Assembly (NCBI RefSeq): GCF_003003235.1
Contig: NZ_PVUE01000006.1
Location: 62,001-126,000, forward strand
Reading direction: 5' to 3'
Source: Antricoccus suffuscus
Lineage (GTDB): Bacteria; Actinomycetota; Actinomycetes; Mycobacteriales; Antricoccaceae
DNA length: 64,000 bases
Position numbers and translations under genes: made by a program. The notes below the pieces were generated by a model, which worked only from the letters and a program-made list of their open reading frames with translations, was not told the origin of the DNA and did not search any database. Every line of letters starts with the position of its first letter. Within the stretch, counting starts at the first letter, position 1. Shown here piece by piece: positions 45,500 to 53,211 of this stretch.

Positions 45500-46384
45500 T
45501 CAGTCGAGTAACTCGCGCAACTTTACGACCTCCTCGTCCCGCATTGTGTATTCATGCTCGGGCTGCGGGTATCGCCCGTTGCGTACGTCATCGGTATAGG
45601 CCGTCACGCCAGCAATCATCTGGCCGCGAATTTCGGCATAGCGCTTCACGAACTTGGCCGCGTGTCCGGCGTACATGCCCAGCAGATCGTGGAAGACGAG
45701 TACCTGCCCGTCAGTGGAGGGCCCGGCGCCGATGCCGATGACCGGCAGGCTCAGACGCTTCATGATCACGTCGGTCAACTGCGATGGAATGGCCTCGAAC
45801 ACGATCGAAAAACAACCCGCGGCCTCCAGACCTTCGGCGTCCGCGACGAGTTCGCGCGCACGGACGGCGTCACGCCCCTGTGACTTGTAGCCACCTAAGG
45901 CCGTCGCAGTCTGCGGTGTCAGGCCGATGTGTCCCATGACCGGGATCCCGGACTCTACGATTGCCTTGGCACGCTGGATCGACGTACCGCCGCGCTCGAG
46001 TTTCACCGCGTCACAGCCGGCTTCCTTGACGAAGCGTTGCGCGGTACGCACGGCTTGCTCGTCGCTGACCTCATATGACCCGAACGGTAGGTCCCCGACC
46101 AAGAGCGGACTCGACAGCCCTCGGCGTACGGCGGAGCACAGCATCAGCATCTCCTCGACGGTGGCCGGAACTGTGCTCGGGTATCCCAGAACCGTCATCG
46201 CGCCGGAATCCCCTACCAGTACGACGTCGACGCCGGCTTCTTCGGCGACCTGCGCGCTCGGAAAATCGTAGGCGGTGACCATCACGATCGGCTCGCCACT
46301 TGCTTTCTTCTCGGCCATGCTTGCTAGGCCGAATGGTGTACGTGCTGCCCGCGGCACCGTATCGGTGCTTGGTCGGACGCTCAT
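45500..46384 (-). CDS. panB: 3-methyl-2-oxobutanoate hydroxymethyltransferase
   Basis: A 294-aa PanB, slightly longer than the usual 265-280 through its N-terminus. Characteristic segments are VMVTAYDFPSAQVAEEAGVDVVLVGDSGAMTVLGY, VGDLPFGSYEVS, KLERGG, GHIGLTPQ and IGIGAGPSTDGQVLVFHDLLG. It transfers a hydroxymethyl group from methylene-tetrahydrofolate to 2-oxoisovalerate, giving ketopantoate, the first committed step of pantothenate and CoA synthesis. A strong AGGAGGT ribosome site precedes the ATG. The upstream DUF2520 protein is a likely partner in the same pathway. Confidence 0.96.
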   Translation of the reverse strand: MSVRPSTDTVPRAARTPFGLASMAEKKASGEPIVMVTAYDFPSAQVAEEAGVDVVLVGDSGAMTVLGYPSTVPATVEEMLMLCSAVRRGLSSPLLVGDLPFGSYEVSDEQAVRTAQRFVKEAGCDAVKLERGGTSIQRAKAIVESGIPVMGHIGLTPQTATALGGYKSQGRDAVRARELVADAEGLEAAGCFSIVFEAIPSQLTDVIMKRLSLPVIGIGAGPSTDGQVLVFHDLLGMYAGHAAKFVKRYAEIRGQMIAGVTAYTDDVRNGRYPQPEHEYTMRDEEVVKLRELLD

Positions 46385-46439
46385 AGTTGTTACCTCCTGT
46401 GACCGCGGTTCCGGTCGCCTTATCTGCGTGCTCGCTCAG

Positions 46440-47216
46440 TCATTCGGACGGGGCCGGTTGCTCTGAGAGAGCCTGGGTGCGTTCGACGAATACGTCGAAC
46501 AGGGTGAGCAGCTCGGGAGCCACTCGCCCAATGGCGGCGCGTTGACGTGCGACCGTCGCATGGTCACCCCTGGAAACGGGTCCAGTGAGTGCCGCACGCG
46601 GCCCGCGCGCCGCCCAGTTCTGTACTGCCGCCCGCACCAGCGGCACGAGCATCTCGTGCGCGGTCGGTGCGTCGATTGCCGCGCCGCGCGCGATCCGTTC
46701 GGCGGCGTCCTGCAGGGTAATGAGAAAGTTCGATGCTACGCAGGCCGCCGCGTGGTACGCCGGACGATCTTCATCGTTAATCTCGAATGGATGCATGTGC
46801 AGCATGCCAGCAAGTCTGCGTGCAAAATCGAGCGCCGTCGGCGTCGTACCCCCAATCGCGCAACTGACCCCGTAGAACCGCTCCGGTCCATCGTCACCGA
46901 TAAATGTTTGCAGCGGATGGATGCCAAACACGGCGCAGCCCGGCGCATCGATGACACTCAATGGCGTGGCGCCGCTGGTATGCCCGATCAGGGGGACTAT
47001 TCCGGCGTACGCCGGCGCGACGACCGCAATCTGGTCGTCTGGGACGCACAGCACGACGGCGTCCGGCGTACCGATGACGGCGTCGCGCCCGAACGGCCCG
47101 GCCACCCGTACGCCGCCGTCCCGAAGCGCCCGCGTCAGCACAGTGCCCAGCCGCCCGCCGCCGACGACGGCAATGCTTTGCGGCACGGCAATGTCTACGC
47201 TTTCGCGCGATGGCAT
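46440..47216 (-). CDS. Rossmann-fold/DUF2520 protein, probable pantothenate-pathway reductase
   Basis: A 258-aa protein with an N-terminal NAD(P)-binding motif (SIAVVGGGRLGTVLTRAL, about residues 14-31), the segment VVLCVPDDQIAVVAPAYAG, the conserved GIHPLQTF, and a C-terminal helical DUF2520 domain (PAYHAAACVASNFLITL onward). DUF2520 proteins usually neighbour panB/panC and are candidates for the ketopantoate reductase step when panE is missing; that role is inferred from context. The gene precedes panB by 55 bp. No panC or panD is present in this window. Confidence 0.85.
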   Translation of the reverse strand: MPSRESVDIAVPQSIAVVGGGRLGTVLTRALRDGGVRVAGPFGRDAVIGTPDAVVLCVPDDQIAVVAPAYAGIVPLIGHTSGATPLSVIDAPGCAVFGIHPLQTFIGDDGPERFYGVSCAIGGTTPTALDFARRLAGMLHMHPFEINDEDRPAYHAAACVASNFLITLQDAAERIARGAAIDAPTAHEMLVPLVRAAVQNWAARGPRAALTGPVSRGDHATVARQRAAIGRVAPELLTLFDVFVERTQALSEQPAPSE

Positions 47217-47305
47217 CTCAACTCCGATCCACGGACCCGTAGCAGCAGTAGTCTCCTCGGGTGGGTCTATCCAAGACTATCGCGTCTGGAGATAGGTTGA
47301 GCAGC

Positions 47306-48280
47306 ATGACTCCGCCAGCAGCACAGTCAGAGGCAATAGAGCTCGCGGTCGGTGAGCGCACGGTACGGATCTCCAACCCCGGGCGGATCTACTTTCCCGC
47401 GCGCGGTGAGACCAAACTCGACCTCGCGAACTACTACCTCGGTGTCGGCGACGGCATCGTCCGGGCGTTACGCGAGCGGCCATGCATGATGCACCGGTTC
47501 CCTTCGGGTATCAGTGGCGACAAGGTCCATCAGAAGCGGCTGCCGCGCGGCGCGCCGGACTGGGTGCAGACTGTCCGGGTCTATTTCCCCCGCTATAGCC
47601 GGCACGCCGACGAACTGTGCGTGACCGAGTTGGCGAGCGTGATCTGGTCGGTGCAGATGTCGACGGTCGAGTTTCATCCGTGGAACTCACGGCGTACCGA
47701 TGTCGAGGTTCCGGACGAGTGGCGGATCGATCTCGACCCGATGCCGGACTGTGGATTTGACCGAGTACGCCGAGTGGCCCATGTCGCGCACGAGGTGCTC
47801 GACGAGCTGGGCGCGGTCGGCTGGCCGAAGACCTCCGGTGGATCGGGCCTGCACATATATGTGCGAATCGAGCCCGAGTACGGGTTCTCCGACGTACGCC
47901 GAGCGGCCCTAGCTTTCGCCCGCGAGGTCGAACGCCGTGCGCCCGACGACGTCACGACGACCTGGTGGCGCAAGGATCGCGCGCCGGACAAGCTCTTCGT
48001 CGACTACAACCAAAACACCCGGGATCACACCATCGCCAGTGCGTACTCGGTGCGCGGCAACCCGGAGGGGACCGTCTCGACGCCGATCCGCTGGGGTGAG
48101 ATCGACGACGTAGAGCCTCGGGACTGCACGATCGCGACGGTGCCTGGTCGCTATGCCGAACTAGGTGACCTGCATGCCGGCATCGACGACGCGGTGTTTT
48201 CGCTGCGGCCGCTGTTGGAATGGGCCGACCGCGACGAACGCGACGGCGCGGATGACCCCGGCGACCCGAACGAGGCTTAG
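47306..48280 (+). CDS. Stand-alone LigD-type polymerase/primase domain
   Basis: A 324-aa archaeo-eukaryotic-primase-fold protein matching the polymerase domain of LigD. Metal ligands are Asp142 and Asp144 (IDLDPMP) with a third at Asp233 (LFVDYNQN); SGGSGLHIYV (177-186) binds the nucleotide. LigD polymerase adds ribo- or deoxynucleotides at broken ends during Ku-dependent end joining. The ligase and nuclease domains of LigD and a ku gene are absent here, as is common for stand-alone PolD proteins in actinomycetes. The ATG at 47306 is preferred to GTG at 47261. The 3' end converges on helR with a 6-bp gap. Confidence 0.9.
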   Translation: MTPPAAQSEAIELAVGERTVRISNPGRIYFPARGETKLDLANYYLGVGDGIVRALRERPCMMHRFPSGISGDKVHQKRLPRGAPDWVQTVRVYFPRYSRHADELCVTELASVIWSVQMSTVEFHPWNSRRTDVEVPDEWRIDLDPMPDCGFDRVRRVAHVAHEVLDELGAVGWPKTSGGSGLHIYVRIEPEYGFSDVRRAALAFAREVERRAPDDVTTTWWRKDRAPDKLFVDYNQNTRDHTIASAYSVRGNPEGTVSTPIRWGEIDDVEPRDCTIATVPGRYAELGDLHAGIDDAVFSLRPLLEWADRDERDGADDPGDPNEA

Positions 48281-48286
48281 GTGACC

Positions 48287-50509
48287 TCAGCCAGTGAGGA
48301 TGACCAGTTGCTGTGTCGCGCGGGTCATCGCGACATAGCGGTCGACCGCCCCTTCGATACCTCCGCCGAACGACTCGGGGTCGATCAGAACGACGAGGTC
48401 GAACTCGAGTCCCTTGGACAGCTCCGGGGTCAATGACTGGACGCGGGAGGTCGCTTCGAACGTCGGATCGCCAATCACGCAGGCGATCCCCTCGACGTGC
48501 TCTGCGAGCCAGATCTCAAGGATCGAGTCCAGATCCGACGTCGGCCCGTGTACGACGGGAATACCGCTGCTGCGGATCGAGGTCGGCACGTTGGCATCTG
48601 GGAGGGCTGCTCGGATGACCGGCTCGGCTTCTGCCATGACTTCCTCCGGCGTCCGGTAGTTGACGCTCAGAGACGCCAAGCTGACGCGGTCGAGGCCGAT
48701 CCGTTCGAGCCGTTCTTGCCACGACTCAGTGAAGCCGTGTCGGGCTTGCGCGCGATCTCCTACGACGGTGAAGCTACGCGACGGACAGCGCAGTAGCAGC
48801 ATCTGCCACTCGGCGTCGGTCAGTTCCTGCGCCTCATCTACGACAATGTGCGCAAAGGGTCCGGCGAGCAGGTCCGGATCGGCGGTCGGATGCGCCGCGT
48901 TGTCGACGAGCGCCGCCCGCAAGTCCTGGCCACGCAGCATCGACATCACGTGCATATCGGAGTCGTCGGTGGCGATGAGGTGGTCTACGACCTCGGACAT
49001 GCGCTCGCGCTCCGCGGCAAACGCCGCTTCCCGCCGCTGACGGCGACGGGAGATCTCGGGGTCGCCGAGCCGTTGCCGCGCCGCGTCCAGGAGGGGTAGG
49101 TCCGAGATCGTCCACGCGTGCGCGTCGGCTCGCCGCAGCGCGGCCACCTCCTCGGGCGCCAGCCACGGGGCGCACATACGCAGGTAGTCGGGCACCGACC
49201 ATAGGTCCCCCACTATGTCGGTCGCTTCCAACAGTGGCCACGCCCGTCCAAAGGCACGCACCAGCTCGCGGTTCGCCGTGAGCGACCTGCGGAGCTTGTC
49301 GTCGGGATCTGCGCCGCCGCGCCCGTACGCGTCGAACTGGTCATCGTCGTCATCGTCGTCCCAGCCGGTCTCCACAGCGTCGTCGAGACCGACCCTGAGC
49401 TTGTCCACCAGAATCGCGAGTAGTGCGTCCCAGATCTGGTCGCGCGCTTCGTTGTGCGGCGTACCCGCCTCGGCCGACTCGAACGCCTCGGCCCAGTCTC
49501 GGGTGCTGATCCAGACGTCGGCCCACGGGGTCTCGACACTCACCCCGTCTGTCGGCAACTTCTCGTACATACCGACCGCGGGCTCAATCGCGCGCACCAT
49601 GTCCGCCGTTGACTTGAGGCGTGCCACCGCGCGATCGGTTTCGGCGGTCGCCGTCGTCCCTTCGGGCACGAGGTCCCGGATTGTGGTCGTCTGCACGCCC
49701 TCTTCTCCCAGGCTGGGCAGTACGTCGGAGACATACGCCAGGTAGGGCTGATGTGGACCGACGAAAAGAACGCCGCCCCGGTGGTGCCCGACACGCGGAT
49801 CCGAGTAGAGGAGATAGGCGGCGCGGTGCAGAGCGACAACGGTCTTTCCCGTTCCGGGACCGCCGTCGACGACGAGCGCGCCGCCCGATCCGGCGCGGAT
49901 GATGGCGTCCTGGTCGGCTTGGATGGTGCTGAGGACGTCGCGCATGCGGGGCGATCGATCGCTGCCAAGGCTGGCGATGAAGGCGGACTGGTCATCTAGC
50001 GCCGCGCGTCCTTCCAGGCCGTCCGCGGTAAACACTTCGTCCCAGTAGTCGCTGATTCGGCCGCCGGTCCAGCGATACCGGCGGCGACTTGTCAGACCCA
50101 TCGGGTCGGCATGCGTCGCGCCGAAGAACGGTTCGGCCGCGGGCGATCGCCAGTCGACCAGCAGGCGGCGGCTGGCGCCGTCGGTGAGTCCAAGTCGTCC
50201 GACGTACACCGGCTCGGTGCCGTCGGCGCCGACCATCCGTCCAAGGCATAGGTCCAGGCCGTAGCGGCGCAGCGTACGCAATCGGGACGACAGCCGGTGG
50301 ACCTCGAGGTCACGATCCATCGCCTCCTGACCTTCGCCGGCTGGCGCCTTGAGCTCGACTTCGAGGCGGTCGGACAGGTCGCAGATCGATTGCTCAAGAC
50401 TCCGCGCGATCGCCGCGAAGTGCCGCTCGTCGCCGGCGATCAACGCCGGGTCGGCTTTGGGCGCGAGGTGGTCGGGAAGGTCAAACGCGCTCGCCGTCGT
50501 TGCACTCAC
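48287..50509 (-). CDS. helR: HelR-type RNA polymerase recycling ATPase (UvrD-like)
   Basis: A 740-aa superfamily-1 helicase-like ATPase. The N-terminal helical arm (about residues 10-90) is of the HelD/HelR kind that enters the RNA polymerase channel. Walker A is GGPGTGKT (216-223). A large insertion includes an acidic run of seven Asp (385-391). Walker B-like VVDEAQELTD and the terminal YVAMTRATQQLVILTG complete the ATPase. HelR displaces rifamycins from RNA polymerase and rescues it. The GTG at 50509 was chosen because the longer frame (GTG 50614) starts 6 bp from the RAE and upstream of the leader ORF. The start overlaps the leader stop as GTGA. Regulation: see the RAE and promoter entries. 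Confidence 0.88.
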   Translation of the reverse strand: MSATTASAFDLPDHLAPKADPALIAGDERHFAAIARSLEQSICDLSDRLEVELKAPAGEGQEAMDRDLEVHRLSSRLRTLRRYGLDLCLGRMVGADGTEPVYVGRLGLTDGASRRLLVDWRSPAAEPFFGATHADPMGLTSRRRYRWTGGRISDYWDEVFTADGLEGRAALDDQSAFIASLGSDRSPRMRDVLSTIQADQDAIIRAGSGGALVVDGGPGTGKTVVALHRAAYLLYSDPRVGHHRGGVLFVGPHQPYLAYVSDVLPSLGEEGVQTTTIRDLVPEGTTATAETDRAVARLKSTADMVRAIEPAVGMYEKLPTDGVSVETPWADVWISTRDWAEAFESAEAGTPHNEARDQIWDALLAILVDKLRVGLDDAVETGWDDDDDDDQFDAYGRGGADPDDKLRRSLTANRELVRAFGRAWPLLEATDIVGDLWSVPDYLRMCAPWLAPEEVAALRRADAHAWTISDLPLLDAARQRLGDPEISRRRQRREAAFAAERERMSEVVDHLIATDDSDMHVMSMLRGQDLRAALVDNAAHPTADPDLLAGPFAHIVVDEAQELTDAEWQMLLLRCPSRSFTVVGDRAQARHGFTESWQERLERIGLDRVSLASLSVNYRTPEEVMAEAEPVIRAALPDANVPTSIRSSGIPVVHGPTSDLDSILEIWLAEHVEGIACVIGDPTFEATSRVQSLTPELSKGLEFDLVVLIDPESFGGGIEGAVDRYVAMTRATQQLVILTG

Positions 50510-50562
50510 GCGCTCACGACCTTGCGCAGCCGTCCTGCCGCCATCGATAACAACACCCGCAT
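50506..50562 (-). CDS. 18-residue leader peptide overlapping the helR start
   Basis: ATG at 50562, TGA at 50506-50508; the peptide is MRVLLSMAAGRLRKVVSA. A GGGAG ribosome site (50570-50574) sits 7 nt upstream, much better than anything in front of helR itself. The TGA overlaps the helR GTG (GTGA), so ribosomes finishing the leader could restart on helR. The peptide is basic and carries no obvious attenuation codon run. It may be a coupling leader; function is inferred only from geometry. Confidence 0.55.
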   Translation of the reverse strand: MRVLLSMAAGRLRKVVSA

Positions 50563-50619
50563 TACACAACTCCCGTTTCCGAAGGATTGGCTCCGGTCGG
50601 CAATTGTGCGGCACTGCTG

Positions 50620-50638
50620 GGGGCTTGCCGCAAGCCCC
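50620..50638. promoter_or_regulatory. Rifamycin-associated element (RAE) upstream of helR
   Basis: GGGGCTTGCCGCAAGCCCC is a perfect 9-1-9 palindrome that closely matches the 19-bp RAE known upstream of rifamycin-resistance genes and helR in actinomycetes. It lies 110 bp before the helR start, directly after a -10 box, so transcription should begin at or just beside it. Confidence 0.85.
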
Positions 50639-50645
50639 GGGGTGC

Positions 50646-50675
50646 GCTATAGATTGAAAGTGGAAGAGAGTTCAA
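50646..50675 (-). promoter_or_regulatory. helR promoter (-35/-10)
   Basis: On the minus strand TTGAAC (50670-50675) and TATAGC (50646-50651) are 18 bp apart, placing the start of transcription near 50638-50640, at the edge of the RAE palindrome. The transcript would then have about 77 nt before the leader ATG. Confidence 0.6.
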
Positions 50676-50764
50676 GCCTTCCCGCGCTGTTGAGCACACT
50701 CCAGCGGTTTACAAAACCTCGAATGAGCGCCGTATCAAATGAGCGGCGTGTCGCGCTACGCCGG

Positions 50765-52015
50765 CTACTTCAGCCCAAGCCACTCCAGAGCCGCGACGAT
50801 AAGTGCGGCGATCCCGGTGTCAAGCGTCGGGCGGATCTGTGGGGCGAAGTACGCCGAATGGTTGGACGGTATATCGCGCTCGATCGTCCCGGCCGCGACC
50901 GCGGCCCGATACTTGTCGGGGTCCGTACCGCCAAATAGCCAGAACACGATGGGCGCCTCCACCGCCGTGGCGAGTTGACCGACGTCCTCGCTACCGGACA
51001 CCGTGCCCGGGTCAACGACCATGCTGTCGCCGAAGGTCTGCCGGAACGCCACATTCACCCGCGCCGTGGCTGCCGCATCGTTGCGGAGCACCGGGAACGA
51101 CTCCTTCAGGGTGATCTCGGGCTCGCGGTCCGTGCCCGAGGCCTGAGCCTCCGCTCGCACCACTCGGTGGACCGCATCCTTCAACCGGGTCCGGACCGAC
51201 TCATCCGCCGATCGCAAACTCAGGCCGAGCATCGCCTCGTCGGAAATGATGTTGTTCGCCGTACCCGAATGGATCTGGCCTACTGTCAGCACGGCCATCT
51301 GGCTCGGCGTAATCTCCCGGGCCACCACTGTCTGCAGGCGCATGACCGTCGCCGCGGCCATCACGATCGGGTCGGTCGTCGTCTCCGGTCGCGACCCATG
51401 CCCACCCTGACCGAACAGTCGCACATCGAACGAGTCCGCTGCTGCGAAAGCGGCGCCGGCGTGAACTCCGACCAGCCCGGCCGCGACCGGCGCAACATGC
51501 TGCCCAAGTACGACGTCAGGCTTCGGCACGCGATCGTATAACCCATCTGCGACCATGGCGAGCGCTCCGGCCCCTTGCTCCTCGGCTGGCTGAAAGAGCA
51601 CGACCAGAGTGCCCGACCACGCATCGGCACGGCGTACGAGCGCGTCGGCGGCGCCGAGCAGACAGGCGACGTGCATGTCGTGCCCGCATGCGTGCATCAC
51701 CGGCACGTCCCGGCCGTCGCGATCGGTACTGCGCGCCGTACTCGCATAATCCAGGCCGGTCGCCTCGAGCACCGGCAGCCCGTCCATGTCGGCACGCAGC
51801 AGCACCGTGCGACCCTCGCCCCGCCGCAGGACTCCGACGACACCGGTGCCGCCGATGCCTGTCTGGACTTCATATCCGAGCGCCGTCAGCCGGGTCGCGA
51901 CGATGCCTGCGGTCCGGTGCTCGGCGAAGGACAGTTCTGGATGTGAGTGGAGGTCTTTGTAGAGTTCGGTGAGCCCCGCAGCGATGCCGGGTACGTCGGC
52001 CAATTCCGTGTTCAT
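50765..52015 (-). CDS. M20-family amidohydrolase (N-acyl-amino acid/hippurate hydrolase type)
   Basis: A 416-aa zinc peptidase-family hydrolase. Metal-site segments are LLRADMDGLPV, HACGHDMHVACLLGA, QPAEEQGAGA and, near the C-terminus, SNHSAYFAP. A small dimerisation domain is inserted between (GGHGSRPETTTDPI). Relatives cleave N-acetyl or N-acyl amino acids, hippurate or indole-acetyl conjugates. The ATG at 52015 (MNTELADVPGIAAGL) begins the family homology; the longer frame extends into the promoter of the divergent LLM gene. It is followed at its 3' end by the helR control region, about 90 bp away. Confidence 0.9.
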   Translation of the reverse strand: MNTELADVPGIAAGLTELYKDLHSHPELSFAEHRTAGIVATRLTALGYEVQTGIGGTGVVGVLRRGEGRTVLLRADMDGLPVLEATGLDYASTARSTDRDGRDVPVMHACGHDMHVACLLGAADALVRRADAWSGTLVVLFQPAEEQGAGALAMVADGLYDRVPKPDVVLGQHVAPVAAGLVGVHAGAAFAAADSFDVRLFGQGGHGSRPETTTDPIVMAAATVMRLQTVVAREITPSQMAVLTVGQIHSGTANNIISDEAMLGLSLRSADESVRTRLKDAVHRVVRAEAQASGTDREPEITLKESFPVLRNDAAATARVNVAFRQTFGDSMVVDPGTVSGSEDVGQLATAVEAPIVFWLFGGTDPDKYRAAVAAGTIERDIPSNHSAYFAPQIRPTLDTGIAALIVAALEWLGLK

Positions 52016-52160
52016 CGCGCCAGCTTCCCGTCCAGACCAATGATCATTGATCAATCGCAGCCTAGCGGAGGCGGAACCGGCACGAAAGGCGTGCGCGCCA
52101 GTGCCTGCTACTGTGCGCCCGGGGCATTGACATCGCGCCATCCAAATAGAGGAGACACGC

Positions 52161-53186
52161 ATGAAGCTGGGTCTAGCACTGGGCTACTGGGGATCGCGCC
52201 CACCGGACAACCTGCTTGAGACGGTCACCGCTGCCGAGGATCTCGGCTTCGACTCAGTTTGGACGGCCGAGGCGTACGGCTCGGACGCTCTGACACCGTT
52301 GGCGTGGATCGGCAGCCACACCTCAAAGATCAAGCTCGGCACGTCGGTTATCCAGCTGTCTGCGCGCACGCCCGCCGCGGCGGCCATGGCGGCGATGACG
52401 CTGGACCATCTCAGTGGCGGCCGGGTGGTGCTCGGCATCGGCGCATCCGGGCCGCAGGTTGTCGAGGGGTGGTACGGCGAGCCGTATCCGAAGCCGCTGG
52501 CACGTACCCGCGAGTACGTCGAAATCTTGCGCAGCGCTATCGCTCGCGAGGTGCTCACCTACGACGGCAAGCACTACCAGCTCCCGTTGCAAGGCGGCGC
52601 CGGACTCGGGAAGGCATTGCGCTCGACGCTGCACCCGATCCGCACGGACATGCCGATCATGCTCGCCGCGGAAGGCCCGAAAAACGTAGCCATGTCAGCG
52701 GAAATCGCGGATGGCTGGATCCCGCTGTTCTACTCCCCGACCGATGACCAGCACTACCGCGACTCGCTCGCGGAAGGATTCGCCAGGCCGGGTGCACGGC
52801 GTACGGCGGCGGACTTCGAGGTGCCCTGCATGGTCTCGGTCCATATTCAGGACGACGTCGAGGCCGCCGCCGACAACATCCGGCCGCACCTTGCGCTGTA
52901 TGTCGGCGGCATGGGCGCGCGCGGCGTGAACTTCCATTACGACGTGATCGCTCGGATGGGCTTCGAAGCCGAATGCGCCAAGATCCAGGATCTCTACCTT
53001 GCCGGGCACAAGAAGGAAGCGATTGCCGCCGTGCCGCTCGCGATGGTCGAGAAGATTGCCCTCGTCGGTCCGCGCGCCAAGATCAAGGACGAGCTGCCGC
53101 GGTGGCAGGACTCCTTGATCACCACGATGATGGTTCGCGGCGATAGTCCCGACACCTTGCGCACCATGGCCGAACTCCTCGGCTAA
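52161..53186 (+). CDS. LLM-class F420-dependent oxidoreductase
   Basis: A 341-aa luciferase-like TIM-barrel flavoprotein of the F420-dependent (methylene-H4MPT reductase-like) branch: GLALGYWGSRPPDNLLETVTAAEDLGFDSVWTAEAYGSDALTPLAWIG, then LDHLSGGRVVLGIGASGPQVVEGWYG, a recurring signature of actinomycete F420 enzymes. It probably reduces or oxidises an organic substrate with F420H2; the compound is unknown. It has a GGAG ribosome site and converges with the transhydrogenase operon. Confidence 0.9.
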   Translation: MKLGLALGYWGSRPPDNLLETVTAAEDLGFDSVWTAEAYGSDALTPLAWIGSHTSKIKLGTSVIQLSARTPAAAAMAAMTLDHLSGGRVVLGIGASGPQVVEGWYGEPYPKPLARTREYVEILRSAIAREVLTYDGKHYQLPLQGGAGLGKALRSTLHPIRTDMPIMLAAEGPKNVAMSAEIADGWIPLFYSPTDDQHYRDSLAEGFARPGARRTAADFEVPCMVSVHIQDDVEAAADNIRPHLALYVGGMGARGVNFHYDVIARMGFEAECAKIQDLYLAGHKKEAIAAVPLAMVEKIALVGPRAKIKDELPRWQDSLITTMMVRGDSPDTLRTMAELLG

Positions 53187-53211
53187 CGCGCGATCAGCGG
53201 GAACCTACCGG

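Noticed and set aside
50510-50614. GTG start at 50614 for HelR
   Set aside because: It would put the start codon 6 bp from the RAE and add 35 residues unlike the family N-terminus; the GTG at 50509 overlaps the leader stop and fits the family length.
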